A DNA stretch of 64,000 bases from Aquilaria yunnanensis (lineage: Eukaryota; Streptophyta; Magnoliopsida; Malvales; Thymelaeaceae). A program made the translations under genes and the position numbers. The stretch is from positions 38,724,001 to 38,788,000 of the forward strand of contig CM077597.1 of NCBI GenBank assembly GCA_039654915.1. Reading direction: 5' to 3'. This document shows, one piece after another, positions 33,009-44,668 of the stretch (its first letter is position 1; the number at the start of each line of letters is the position of its first letter). The notes below the pieces were generated by a model. That model was not told the origin of the DNA, did no database searches, and saw nothing but the letters and a program-made list of their open reading frames with translations.

Positions 33009-35196
33009 TGTTAAAACCTTCACAGAATGGGAAAATTACAGTGTAATGACCTAAACTTGTATGCTTTAGTTGCACAAATTTCCAAAGATGGCTATGGAAA
33101 GGACATGGATGGAATTGTGAGCAAAGGACATGGATGGGATTTTGAGGAAAGGACATGGATGGAATTAAGGATATTGTTGGGGACCAATGTGCTCAAGGAG
33201 GCAAAGTTAGTCATTTAATGCTGAATGACACTTAAGGGCTTAAGTGTCCCAAACTTTTCTAAAGGTGAAAATGACCCTTGACCAAGGTTAAAATAGGTAA
33301 AAAACTATCATTTTCCCATCCCAAATGGCTAGTAAAAACGTTGTCCAAGTGTGGCCTAAAGTTTGCAAAATTTTCTCTCTATTTTCTTCCAAAAAATTTG
33401 ACCTCCACCTACTAGGGTTCTTTCTTGAACTCCTTCACATCCCTCCGTAGCCACCTTACTACAAACAATCAAGAAAAGGTAAGAGAAGATAACCAAAGCA
33501 TCAAGGAAGACCATAAACCCTAGTTTTTGGGTTTATGTAAGGTTTATTGGATTTCCTACAAATGGTAAGGAGTTCTCTTGCTCTCATGGATGTTTACTAT
33601 ATTTCCAAGCACCCATGGAGCTAGGGCTAAGCTTGGAAGAGAGCCATTAGCTTGATCAACCAAGCTTAGTGAGGGGAGTGCACTTAGTAAAGGTTTTGTG
33701 ACCTAGTGTGAAGTGCAGAGTGATGATAGCAAATTTAAGGGTTTCTGAAGGCCGAAGTTAGTACTAACTAGTCTTAAAACTTTCCTAAGGCCAAAATTAT
33801 GCTTGAGGAGGGCTGCCATAGTGATCCACTTATGTTGATTACATGTTTTATGGACTTACCAATGAATGTTGTCGCTACCGCATAGATGTGTTTGTTGTTT
33901 TTGTTTGGTTACTACATTTGGATGCTCTATATTGGATATTTGCTTTGTGTTTTATTGTGTCTTAGTGCACTTCTTACTATGTTTCTCCATGAAACCTACC
34001 TCCCCTCAAATCTGCCTATTTCAGGTCTGGTAGAAAGATCACACTCAAACTGACCCTTTTCACTTGACTTTTGATCAAAAATTTTAGGTACTTGAACTTG
34101 TATGTATCTAGTTATGATCTGGAAATTTTGGTGATTTAGGAGTGCATTTGGTATTTTTAGTGATGGTGCTTATTGTGTTGCGTAGTAGCTGTCCAGCATC
34201 CTATTTTGGAGTGCATTATGTCTCAAGCATCTACTGTGACTTGGGTGCATGTCTTTAGCTGAGTTAAGGCCATCATGTAGTGCATGGATGCATGTACATG
34301 TAAGGCATGTAAAGTTAGAACAATGTTGTGAACATTTGGGGATGGTTTTGCTATGTATGTGAAGGTGGTGCACAAGCTATCTAAGTGTGAATGATAGGCT
34401 GGTTGTTTGTACATTCTATCTTGACCGCATAAAGTTGCTATACGCAAGAGTATGTAATTCCTATGTTGATTAGAAATGTATGGGATAGCCTTGGAGGGCT
34501 TACCCCTTGTGAATGAAGTGGTTGCACACTTATGAAATTTCATATGGGTGTAATGGTCATAAAATGGACAGAATTTTGACCTTGTAGTCAAAGTTCTTTA
34601 TCTCCCTATGTAGAGTGAATCTTGGAATGAAGGTTTGGCCACTCTTAGAGCACATCCAAAGGTTTAACTAGGATTTGTAATTCCTGCATTTAGAGCCCTA
34701 TAGCTAAAGTTATAAAGTTGCAAATTAGGCTAATTTTCTATTCATTTCGTCAAAATTTTGTAACCAGCTTAAAAAAATCCATAACTTGGTCCATAGGTGC
34801 GCTATTGATGTAAAACCATATTCCTTGGCTTGGTCTAACTTTGTACTTGAGAATGGAGCAAGGAAAATAAGGGGTACATGGCTAGATTAATACAATTTTT
34901 TGAGAGAAGTTCAAGTGCAGTGGCTAGAAACATGAACTTAACAAGATTGCATAATGTATGGTAGCCAAGATTAAGACTTGTGCTAGTGTTTTTCTTCCTT
35001 GTTTCCATGATGTACATAAAATGTGAATATGTGTGTAATGGTTGGACTAATATACATGTATTCACATAGTGCGCAAGAGGGCCACTTTGGTACGCACGTT
35101 AAGGGTATTGTTCTGATGGCCTACAAGACATACCAATTTGGGATTTTAAATGAACAATTTTGGCACCATAAATGGACTACCCCAGAGTGGGTAACA
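33009..35196 (+). repeat. Family A 3' LTR of A2
   Basis: 2188 bp from TGTTAAAACCTTCACA to AGAGTGGGTAACA. It is about 300 bp shorter than the family norm, with the loss in the 5' part (roughly 33060-33420), which is also strongly diverged. It joins directly at 35196 to the middle of an inverted family A LTR. Confidence 0.88.
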
Positions 35197-36358
35197 TATC
35201 CAACAACAAATGCAGTAGCCAAACACAAACATCAAAGACATGAAATGCGGCAACAACAATTAACATTGGTTAGTTCATAAACCATGCAATAAACATAAGC
35301 AAATCACTATGGCAGCCCTCTTTAAGCATAAGCTTCATCTTAGGATAGTTTTAACACTAGTTAGTACTAACTTTTGGCCATAGAAACCCTTAAATTTGCT
35401 GCCATCACTGTGTACTTCTCACTAGGTCACAAAACATTCACTAAGTGCACTTTGCTCACTAAGCTTGGTTCATCAAGCACTTGGCTCTGTTCTAAACTTA
35501 GCCCTAGCTCCATGGATGTTTGAATAATACAGTAAACAGTCCATGAGAGCAAGAGAACTCCTTACCTTGATGGGTATGCAGAATTTTGAGGTTGATTATT
35601 GGTGCACCCAATTAATAGCATTTGTATGCTTCCAATTGCTCTTTCTTGATTTCAATTCCAACTAATTGCAAGCTTAGAGGTATGGTGGATATGGAGGAGT
35701 TATGAAGGTGATTGGTGGCTAATATGCTTCAAATATGGGAGAAGAAATGAAGCAAATGACTACTTAAATGGGCTTTAGTGCACTAAATACCCTTAATAGC
35801 CTTAACCATGCTTTATGCCATTTTCCTTGCTACAAAACCATGGTTTCTTAGTCTTAAACTCATGGCCCACATTTATGACTACCTCACCATGCCATAGCCA
35901 CCTCTGCTTGTTTGGGATGACCCCACAATTTCACCATTTGACTTAAGTCAAAAGCTTGAACATCCAAAGGCTTACACTTGGACACTTAGGTCCTTAATGC
36001 CTTTGATGTTTTCTTTTGTCCAAATTTTTCTTTCATATGCAATTTGGTCATCCAATAACACTTTCATGCCATTAATATCCTTCCCATAACTCTCTGAAGG
36101 TCTTTCTTCAGAGTTTTGCAATTAAGTACCTGAATTTCCAAAACCTTACGAAAAAGTCAATAGATTGCTTAACAAACAATGAATCCTTAAGGCCTTTTCT
36201 TCTGAGCCAATTTACCAACTTAGAACACTTTTAAGAAGGTGTTGATCATGTCTTTTACCCCTCACACTTCAATCACTATGGTGAGAATTACGCAATATAA
36301 TGGTTCTTGACCATTATGCCATACTTTGTAATTCTTCTATTTTTGTGAGGTGGTAACA
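35197..36358 (-). repeat. Inverted family A LTR, 5' half (A5)
   Basis: Minus-strand LTR text from its middle (at 35197) to its 5' end, GAGGTGGTAACA on the plus strand ending at 36358. Homology starts exactly at the A2 LTR end, so the A1-A2 array probably inserted into this LTR. The missing half should then lie left of the window. Beyond 36358 the Tat D pol begins, the older host of A5. Confidence 0.85.
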
Positions 36359-37100
36359 CTGGGCATGTCCCTTGGGGAGTAAGCAAATAGATCTTTGTTC
36401 ATCAATAGAAGGGGTACAAGTTTTTCATTGTCACCTTCGGCTAGTTTTTTCCCCACTGGGGTGCTTCGGCCAGGGACTAGTTTTATATCCTTAATTTCTA
36501 ATTTTTCAATGTCACCCTTTTCCCCTTCTATTGCATCTTCACCAATCGTGCTCTTCACCGCCGAAGTCTGCACGTGGGCTTTGGCCAGATTTTTCCTTGT
36601 TTTGAGAAACACTTTCCTAGCTTAGGCTTGGTCGATGAATATTTTTGTGTCACCCTCCGTTGCCATGAACATGATATTTTCCATCTACTTGGATGTGAAG
36701 GTTGCGTTATATCTATCTTCCGAGGATGGTGTTGTCCGAAGATGGGACATTTATGATAATGAACCTTGTCATAGTGGAAGTAAAGAGTTCTTCCTTTGTC
36801 TTAACTGAGGTGCCCTTTAGCATCAACGGCAGGTTAATCCATTCGAGTACAGGGAGTTGCGAGGGACCAACTTTGAAGGTGGGTGAGGTCACAGGTTGAA
36901 GATCACCCTCAGAAATTCCCAAGTTTGGCAATGGGTGGGTAAGTAAGATGTTGGCATTTGAGCTGTTATCAATGAGCACCCTGTTCACATCCCAACTTTC
37001 GATCCTTGCCATGATTAGGAGAGGATCATCATGTCAAAACTTTAAAACCGACCCACCACTTCGAGTTAGCTTGTTCATCGTGTTGTTGAACTCCGTAATT
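36359..37100 (-). pseudogene. pol: Protease and start of RT (Tat D)
   Basis: Minus-strand Tat text. The protease reads MARIESWDVNRVLIDNSSNA, where the Gly of the Asp-Gly active site is Asn; SPTFKVGPSQLPVLEWINLP and VPSSDNTILGR follow. The linker is DIKLVPGRSTPVGKKLAEGD and RT begins EKLVPLLLMNKDLFAYSPRD. It is cut at 36359 by LTR A5. The stretch 36460-36620 is open and conserved. Confidence 0.8.
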
Positions 37101-38776
37101 GCAATCTGCTTCACTTTCCTTTTCTTTTCATCTGAGGGTAGTCTAGTGGTTATGGTTTGGATAACCCCAGGTGAAGGTGGGGGTACTTTCTTGGGCTTTA
37201 GTTAGTTTGGCACCTGTAGGAGTCACACTCATCATCTTCTGTTTTTTCTCATCATCATTTTTTCCCAAGCCTTTGGTGACGGCTTCCGCAAGTAGCATCA
37301 AAGTTGCCCTTGTTTGATTAAGGACTCGATGTACTTCCTTAATTGGAAGCAATCCTTGGTATCGTGCCCATTGTCCCAATGAAATTGGTAGTACTTCTTC
37401 ATGTTCATTCTATTATCCGAGGTCATCTCTCTAAGACGTTTGATTGAGGTTCCCTACCTTTCCAAGGCCATGAGGATATTTGTCCTTATAGTGTTTAGGG
37501 GGATGAATGTCACCGGCTTTCTCCCCCAAGGCTTTCAAGGTCTGCCTTTTCCCTTAGCCTGAGACCAAGGTTGGTGACTATGACCTTCAGATTGATAATG
37601 CTTAGACTTTAGCCCTTCCATTCTCAGTTCCTTAGCTGTCATGTATTGTTTTGCCCTACAGTAGAATTTCCCAAAGGTGTTAAGGGGATCCCTGGAGAAC
37701 TCATAAAAGAGCTGTGAATCCCTCCTCAGCCCTCTGATTATTGTGAGGATTTGGATTTCGGGGCAGAAGTCCGGAACACTAAGTGCTTATTTGTTGAATT
37801 TTGTGACATAGTCCCGAATGGTCTCCCCATTCTTTTGTGCTGTATCAAACATTTGATCAAGCATCTTCACTGTCGACATGCTCCATATGAATTGCTGGGT
37901 GAAGGTGGTGGACAACTCTTGGAAGTTGATGATGGTTCCTGGTGCCAAGGTGTTGTACCACACAGTTGCTGGTCTAGACAAGGTAACTTCAAAACACTTG
38001 TAGAGGGTGGCATCATTGGCCCCATGCAAAACCATGCTCATTCTGTATTTTTTTAAGTGGGCCTGGGGTCACTTCGCTTGTCGTAAGTTTCCAAGTGTGG
38101 TACTAAGAAATCACTGGGCATTGGTGCTTCCACTATCTCCCTGATGAAAGGGGACTCTTTTCCCGTGAATGTCTCCGATATCCTCTACCACATGGGCTTT
38201 CAAATGACCTATTTCTCCACCTTCTCTAGCCTTTTTAGGATTCTTTTCATCAAGATGGTACGACCATCTTCTCCTATTATTTGGGAGCCAGAGGCAAGGG
38301 AGAATGACGTCTTCTCTTCGGTGAATTACTTTAGTGGCGAAGAGATGGGGACTTCTCCTATGATGAAGGCTTCCATCATTGGGAGGTCCATGGTTTTTTT
38401 TATCTGGACCTGGTCATGTACCGCCTCCAAGATGAGGGGTTCTCTGTTGATGACTCCCCATGGAAGCTATTATTTAGGGAACTACGGTAAGATGACCGAT
38501 CCCCCTTCTATGAATGTACCTCTAAGGAGGGGGTCCTTGCATGAGAACACAAATGTGACCTTCTTTGCCTGAGTTTTTATGTCATTTTAGCCACTATGGA
38601 GTGCTAGAAGTCATGCAGGAAGCCTATAGTGACTGTCAGAGGACGTTCATCCTCTGGGAGGGAAGCCACCTAGGGTGCTTGGTTGTTCATCACCGAAGGC
38701 TCAAGCATGGACTAGGACTTTGGAATACGCTTGTCCTTAGAACGCCGAGTCTCCACGATGGAAACCTGGGAGTGAG
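37101..38776 (-). pseudogene. gag: gag (Tat D)
   Basis: Minus-strand gag. Near 37380 the nucleocapsid reads FHWDNGHDTKDCFQLRKYIE with the first Cys changed to Tyr. The capsid part (38041-37787) reads MSMVLHGANDATLYKCFEVT, ATVWYNTLAPGTIINFQELS and NGETIRDYVTKFN. Upstream to 38776 the frame is decayed. It is collinear with Tat A gag. Confidence 0.75.
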
Positions 38777-38794
38777 TTCCCAAAGATGGCACCA
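38777..38794 (-). promoter_or_regulatory. Primer-binding site of Tat D, decayed
   Basis: On the minus strand TGGTGCCATCTTTGGGAA, three mismatches to TGGCGCCGTCTGTGGGAA. It marks the end of the Tat D 5' LTR at about 38797. Confidence 0.7.
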
Positions 38795-38796
38795 AA

Positions 38797-39750
38797 TGAA
38801 GCTACCTTGAAGTGTAAAGAACAAATGGTGGCTGAATGACTTAGCCACTAAGGAGTTTTGACTAGTCCTTGGTCAAAACTTCTTCCGAGCAGTTTAAATC
38901 TTCTAATACTTCATTTTTTTCCTACTTTACTCTTTAAGTGGAACATATTAAGCACCCACTTCCCAAATTAATTTGGGCGATTAGGACCTTAAACTTTGCA
39001 TTAAACAAAGGTATACTTTAGAGTGAATTTGAGAGCCCTTTAGTGTTCTTTGAGGTGTCTCCATAGGTTCCTTGTGTTTTCCACCTTTTATTAGCCCACA
39101 TTGTAGTTCCCATTCTCATTAGAATGATAAGCATCAATCTCATGTAATTCCTTTCAACACAATAGGCATTAGAGCCTTTATAAGCACATGGTTGCATAGA
39201 AAGGTGCACTTAAGGGTCCTTCTGTGCAATTTAGGGTTCCCTTGTCATTTCTTAAGTGTTCTTAACATTTCCTGGTTTTATGTGGCTGCCCTCATTTGTC
39301 TCTTAACCTTAGGCATTGAGCCCAGACAATCCTCCTTAGTATTTTTGGCTTTAAAGCCCTTAAGTTCACATAAATGCACACAAAGATGTGTCTAAGAGCC
39401 CCTTCTGTGCCCTATCTTGGAGCACCTTGTTCACTTGGCTTCTTGGCCAAGTTTTTATTTGGATTTAAGTTCCCTTCTTAAAATGGGCTTAGCAATTAAG
39501 GTTAGCCTTATTTGGCAAATAATTATGCCACTTTCCTTAGGATTTTTTGTGGTACACTTAGAGTACTTTTCAGGCACTCTCATAGGATACTTGTTCTATC
39601 TAGTCTCTATTTTATACTTGTGACTTGTATTGTTCACATATCCACATAATATTCATTATGTGCATATTTAATCATAACCCATGGCCTATACAAGTCACAA
39701 GCATGACAACACATATAAGACACATTCCTTCTACATTCTACTCTCAGCAG
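38797..39750. other. Spacer between head-to-head Tat D and Tat C
   Basis: About 950 bp between the two Tat primer sites. It should hold the Tat D LTR (minus) and the upstream part of the Tat C LTR, but beyond the terminal bases I see no clear match to the Tat A or Tat B LTRs. Short repeats such as TAAGGGTCCTTCTGTGC / TAAGAGCCCCTTCTGTGC (near 39208 and 39392) occur. No gene was recognised. A long imperfect hairpin lies at its right end. Confidence 0.45.
39614..39704. repeat. Long nested hairpin in the Tat C/D spacer
   Basis: ATACTTGTGACTTGTAT (39614-39630) pairs with ATACAAGTCACAAGCAT (39688-39704), 16 of 17 bases. Between the arms lies a second perfect stem, CACATAAT and ATTATGTG with a 4-base loop (about 39642-39661). 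Whether it is transcribed is unknown. Confidence 0.7.
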
Positions 39751-39910
39751 TCTCTCCCTTAGATACTAACTTGGGTGTTAGAGGTCCCTTCCACAGAAAA
39801 TACTCTAGGGAACTCCCTAATCGTCATCCTCCAAATGCTGTAGATATTTCTTAGGTGAAGTTCTTCTGAAGGCCAAACATATCGTACATCAAAGACATCT
39901 TGAAGCATCA
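39751..39910 (+). repeat. 3' end of the Tat C 5' LTR
   Basis: ACTTGGGTGTTAGAGGTCCC matches the CTTGGGCGTCGGAGGGTCC block of the Tat A LTR, and the end GAAGCATCA matches its terminus. The upstream LTR part is not clearly recognisable. Confidence 0.65.
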
Positions 39911-39912
39911 GT

Positions 39913-39930
39913 TGGCGATGTCTGTGGGAA
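39913..39930 (+). promoter_or_regulatory. Primer-binding site of Tat C
   Basis: TGGCGATGTCTGTGGGAA, two mismatches to the Tat A site, directly after the LTR end. Confidence 0.8.
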
Positions 39931-39945
39931 CCCATCCCCAGGTTC

Positions 39946-41440
39946 CCATCATGGAGACTCAGCGTTCCAAGGACAAGGGAGTTCCTGAGTCCTAGTCCAT
40001 GCCTGAGCCTCAAATGACAACTGCATAGGCACCCCCAGAGCCTTCCCAACTAAAGGATGAACATCTTCTAACAGTCCTAATGGGCTTTCTGTGCGATTTT
40101 CAGTTCTTCATTATGGTTGAGATGATGCAACAACTTGACCAAAGGTGGTCACAGGCCCATTCATGGGGAAGGACACCTTCACCAAAGGCCTGTTTGGAGA
40201 AAAGTTACAGGTCATCACGTTGGAGCTCAGTAACCAGAAGTCTCCATGACAAGTCCTCGATGGAGGACATGCCATCCCATGGATGCCACGCGATGAGGCC
40301 AAGGTTGAAGGAACCAAGGGCCTCACGATGGTGGAGTCCTTCCCCGCATGAGAAAACCCCATCCCTTAGTCGATGAAGTTACTCGCCTAGGAGGAGACAT
40401 CATTGCCCCTTGCCACATAATTCTCGATGACGGAGAGAAGACAATACAACTATTTTCATGGAGAAAATCTTGGAAAGGTTGGACAAGGTGGAGAAATAGG
40501 TATCTCGAAAGCCTGTCTAGTCAAGGTTATCTACGACGTTCATCAGATATGGGTCCCTATTTGCCTGGGCAATAGTGGAAGGTGGAAGGACCCATGCTTA
40601 ATGACTTTTAGGTATGTCGTCTGAAGAGTTATGATGGGTGGAATGACCCACGGGAACATCTAACTAAGTATAAGAGGAGCGTGGTGCTACATTGAGCCAA
40701 TGATGCCACCTTTTGGAAGTGTTTCGAGGTAACCTTGTCAGGACCAGCTACTGTGTTGTACAACTCCTTGACATCGGGAACTATTATGGGGTTCTAAGAG
40801 TTATCCACCATATTTACCCAGTAGTTCATTGAAAGTAGGCTGATGACAAAGATGCCAGTCCAAATGTTTGACATACTCTAGAAGAATGAGGAAACCATTT
40901 GGGTCTATGTTGAAAGGTTCAACCGAGAAGCCCTTAGTGTCCCTGACTTCTACCTAGAGATATGAATCCTGGCAATGATCTGAGGTCCCAAAAGAGAGTT
41001 TCAGCTTTTCTATGAATTCTCTAGGGATCACCAAGAAACACTAGGGTAGTTCTAGAGGAGATCTGAGCAACACATGGCCACTGAAGAGCTAAGGATGGGA
41101 GGGCTGAAGATGGATCATCAATCATCCAAAGGTCAAAATCACATACCTCAGTACCACGGTGAGGGAGGAGGTAGGCCTCAAAAAGCAAGAGGAAAAAGGC
41201 CAATGACATTCACTCCCTTGAACACCGCAAGGATGAATATTCTAGTGGCCTAAGAAAGGCAAGGAGTGTCAATCCAACATCCGAAGGCCATGGCCTCATA
41301 AAACTAGAAAAACATCCAAAAAAATATTATCAATTTCACTAGGACCAAGGGCCTGACACCGAAGATTGCTTCCAGCTGAGGAAGTACATCAAGTCCCTAA
41401 TTAAACAAGAGCAACTTTGGTACTACTTACAAATACCTTC
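39946..41440 (+). pseudogene. gag: gag (Tat C)
   Basis: Strongly decayed gag. Readable pieces are FSVVEMMQQLDQRW-like text near 40110, DPREHLTKYKRSVVLH, KCFEVTLSGPATVLYNSL, MPVQMFDIL and VERFNREALSVPDF (about 40640-40950). The nucleocapsid near 41340 has lost its Cys/His pattern. More than ten stops occur. It is collinear with Tat A and B gag. Confidence 0.75.
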
Positions 41441-42290
41441 ACCCAAGTCTTGGGAAAAAAAGGTTGATGAGAAAAAGGGAGAAGATGAGGAATACAGTTC
41501 CGACCGATGACAGACCAGCAGATGTCCACGGAAGCATCCCCTACCTTCAGTTGGGGTCATTTAGACAATCATTACTGGAATATCCTTGACTGAGAGAAAG
41601 AGAAAGGTAATAGAGATAACAATGATGGAATTTGATAGCCCTATAAAGAAGCTCACCAAAAGGGATGGGTTGGTAGTGAAATTTCAGCGTGATGACCCTT
41701 TCTTGATCATGACAAGGATTGAAAACTAGGATGTTAGTAGAGTGCTCTTAGATGATGATTCAAACACTGACATCTTGTTTGCCCATTTGTTACCAAGCTT
41801 GGGTATTTTCAAGAGTGTGCTCAAACCCATGACTTCACCCACATTTGGGTTAGATCTATAGAACTCTTAGTATTAGGATGGATTGATCTGCCACTAATGC
41901 TGAAGGTACCTCAGTTAAAATAGGAGAAGAACTTTTTGCCTCCACTATGACAAGATTCATCATCAGAGATATTGCATCACTTTATAATGCCATGCTCAAC
42001 AGATAGACATAGTGCAGCCTTCACCTTTGAACTAACGTGAAGTACTTGACAGTCACATTCAAGGTAAAAGAAGGAGATGCTAAAATATATATCAACCAAG
42101 CTGAAGTTAAAAAGGTGTTTGTGAAAGCAAGGTAGAGTCCTGCCAAAGTCCACATACATAATTTGGGAAAGGATGGCATGGCTTCTAGAGATAGGCTAGA
42201 AGGGAAAAGTTCAAAAGTAAAAAGATAGAAATTGAGGATATAGAGTTAGTACCTGGCTAAAGCACCTGAATTGGGAAGTAGTTGGCCGAA
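41441..42290 (+). pseudogene. pro: Protease (Tat C)
   Basis: The protease active site is near 41735-41780, VSRVLLDDDSNTDILFAHLL, with the active-site Gly replaced by Asp. SLGIF, SPTFGLDL and the KVKEGDAKIYINQAEVKKVF block follow in broken frames. Stops at several Trp, Gln and Arg codons show old inactivation. Confidence 0.75.
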
Positions 42291-43604
42291 GGTGAAAAAG
42301 AAAGACTTGTATCCCTTTTATCAATAAGCAAAGATCTATTTGCTTACTCCCCAAAGGATATGCCCAGAATAAATCTAGACATAATCCAAGATAGTCTAAA
42401 AGTACATCCTAAAGCGAAGCCTGTGTAGAAGAAAAAGCACAGCATTTCGGCACATAAGAAGAACTTCATCAAGAAAGAAATTCAACGGCTGATGGAGGCC
42501 GTTATAATATGGGAAGTCAAATACCTAGACTAGCTTAGCTATATTGTCGTTGCCACCAAGGAAGGGGGTGAAAAATGTTGAATGTGTATCAACTTTTGGA
42601 ATATCGATGATGCTTGTCCCAAGGACTCGTATCCTCTACCTTTAATTGACCAATTGGTAGATTGCACTGCCGAGTATGGGCTATTGAGCTTCCTCGATGC
42701 ATTCAGTGGGTACAACAAATTTGGATGAACCCTCAAGATGAGCAAAAAATTGCATTCATAATTGATGTGGGAACATATTGTTACGTGAGAATGTCCTTAG
42801 GCCTTAAGAATGTAGGAGCCATATATCAGAGGCTAATGAACAAGGTGTTTATGTCCCAGATCAGGAGGAATATGGAAGTGTGTGTTGATGATAAGATAGT
42901 TAAAAGGAAACTACCAAGTGATCATATCATAGACTTGTAGGAGACCTTCCAGCATCTCTGAACATATGGAATTCACTTAAAACCTTAAAAAGTGTGTTTA
43001 CAGTGACGGTTGATAAGTTCCTTGGCTTCATGGTTTAGAAAAAGGGGCATAGATGCCAACTTTAAAAAAGTTAAGACCCTGCTTGGCTCCTGAGCACCTA
43101 ACTCTATCAAGGATATACAAAGGCCTATTGGAAGGATAATTACACTCAGCATATTCATATCCAGGTATGGGGATTGTTGCCGACCTTTCTTTAAGGTATG
43201 GACCAAAGCTTCCAAAATTGATGTCGGCAAAAGTTCCAAAGAACATCCTTGGAACAAAGAATGTTAGAAATCTTGGGACTAACTAAAGAGCTACCTCTCT
43301 TGCATACCAACACTTCAGTAACCTTGAGAGGGAGAACCCCTCATACTTTACCTCACCATCAGCAAAAAGGTTGTAAGTTCAGTTCTTATCAACGAAGATG
43401 GAGGAAAGCAGTGGCTAGTATACTACATCAGTAATTCCTTGCATAGGGCCAAAGTCAGATACTCGATATTGCAAAAAAAAATTTATGCCTTAGTCATGGC
43501 AAGTAGAAGACTTTAGCCTTACTTCTACGGACACTCCATTATGGTGAGAAGTAGCTAGCCTCTGCATGATGTTATGAAAATGGTAGATCATTCAGGATGA
43601 TTAT
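42291..43604 (+). pseudogene. pol: RT and start of RNase H (Tat C), truncated
   Basis: RT text: DLFAYSPKDMPRINLDIIQD, NIDDACPKDSYPLPLIDQLV, YGLLSFLDAFSGY and TYCYVRMSLGLKNVGAIYQR. The catalytic box reads EVCVDDKIVKRKL, with Tyr of YVDD changed to Cys. Connection and early RNase H pieces follow (VSSVLINEDGGKQWLVYYI-like text near 43400). It ends at 43604 where an inverted family A LTR begins. Confidence 0.8.
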
Positions 43605-44668
43605 TGTTAGCCACTCCAGGGTAGTCTAGTTATGGTGCCAAAATTGTGCATTTAAAACTCCCAGGGTTGGTATGTTCTGTATGGCATCAGAATAATACCC
43701 TTAGTGTGTAAACTTAAGTGGCCCTTTTTGGCACTACGTAAATGCATGCATAGTGGCCCAACCATTATGCCACGTATTCACATTTTATGTACACCATACC
43801 AATAGGGATGGAAAACACTAGCACAAGTCTTAATCTTGGCTACCACACATTAGGCAATCTTGTTAAGTTTAACTAACCAGCCACTACACCTAAACTTCCT
43901 CCAAAAAAATTGCATTAATCTAGCCATGTACCCCCTATTTTCTTTATGAAATTATCAAGTAAACACTAACTTAAACCAAACCAAGGATTTTTTTTTTTAC
44001 ATCAATAGCCCACCTATGGACCAAGTTATAGATTTTTTAATTTGGTTACAAAATTCTGACCAAATGAACAGTAAATCAGCCAAATTTGCAACATCATAAC
44101 TTTGTCTATAGAGCTCCAAATGTAGACATTCCAAAGCCCAGTTAAACCTCTAGATGTGCTCTAGGTGTAGTCAAAATTTCATACAAAGATTCATTCTACA
44201 CAGGGAGATATAGAACTTTGAGTTCAGGTTTGAAATTTTGTCCACTTTATGACCATTATTCCTATACAAAATCTCATAAGTGTGCAAACACTTTATTCAT
44301 AAGGGGTAAGCCCTCGAAGACTATCCCATACATATCCAATACATATACGAATTTCATGCTTTTGCTTCTAGCAACTTTAAGTGGCCAAAGTAGAATTTAC
44401 AAACAAGCAGCATATCATTCACACTTAGGCAGCTTATGCATAGCTTCATATACATAGCTATTTAGCCCACAAATGCTCACATACATTGTCCAAACTTTAC
44501 ATGTCTTACATGTACATGCATCCATGCACTACATCATGGCCTTAACTCAGTTAAGGACATGCACCCAAGTCACAGGAGATGCTTGAGACACAATGTACTC
44601 CAAAACAGAATGTTGGACAGTTGCTACATAACACAATAAGCACCATCACTAAAATAGCAAATGTTCTC
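43605..44668 (-). repeat. Inverted family A LTR, 3' part (A3)
   Basis: The plus-strand left end is TGTTAGCCACTCCAGGGTAG, the reverse complement of the LTR 3' terminus. It runs to about 44668 in the LTR middle (CACCATCACTAAAATAGCAA) and there joins family A pol text. The LTR 5' part and the pol 3' part have been deleted together. Confidence 0.85.

Larger units (their letters stand above)
1..35196 (+). mobile_element. Family A chromovirus tandem array A1-A2 (LTR-pol-LTR-pol-LTR)
   Basis: Two Ty3/gypsy chromovirus interiors lie in the same orientation and share one LTR. The order is a 3' part of an LTR (1-1456), primer site, gag-pro-pol of A1, polypurine tract, LTR (25237-28096), primer site, gag-pro-pol of A2, polypurine tract, LTR (33009-35196). 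Both interiors end in the same chromodomain-like pol tail. An LTR with a polypurine tract on its left and a primer site on its right serves as 3' LTR of one unit and 5' LTR of the next. Such arrays are known to arise by unequal recombination between LTRs. Assignment to the Tekay/Del clade is inferred from the 2.5-kb LTRs, the Met primer site and the chromodomain. Both units are defective, and several later insertions lie inside them. Confidence 0.85.

Noticed and set aside
38797..39750. Host gene in the Tat C/D spacer
   Set aside because: Frames below 70 codons on both strands, no similarity recognised, and position between two Tat primer sites.
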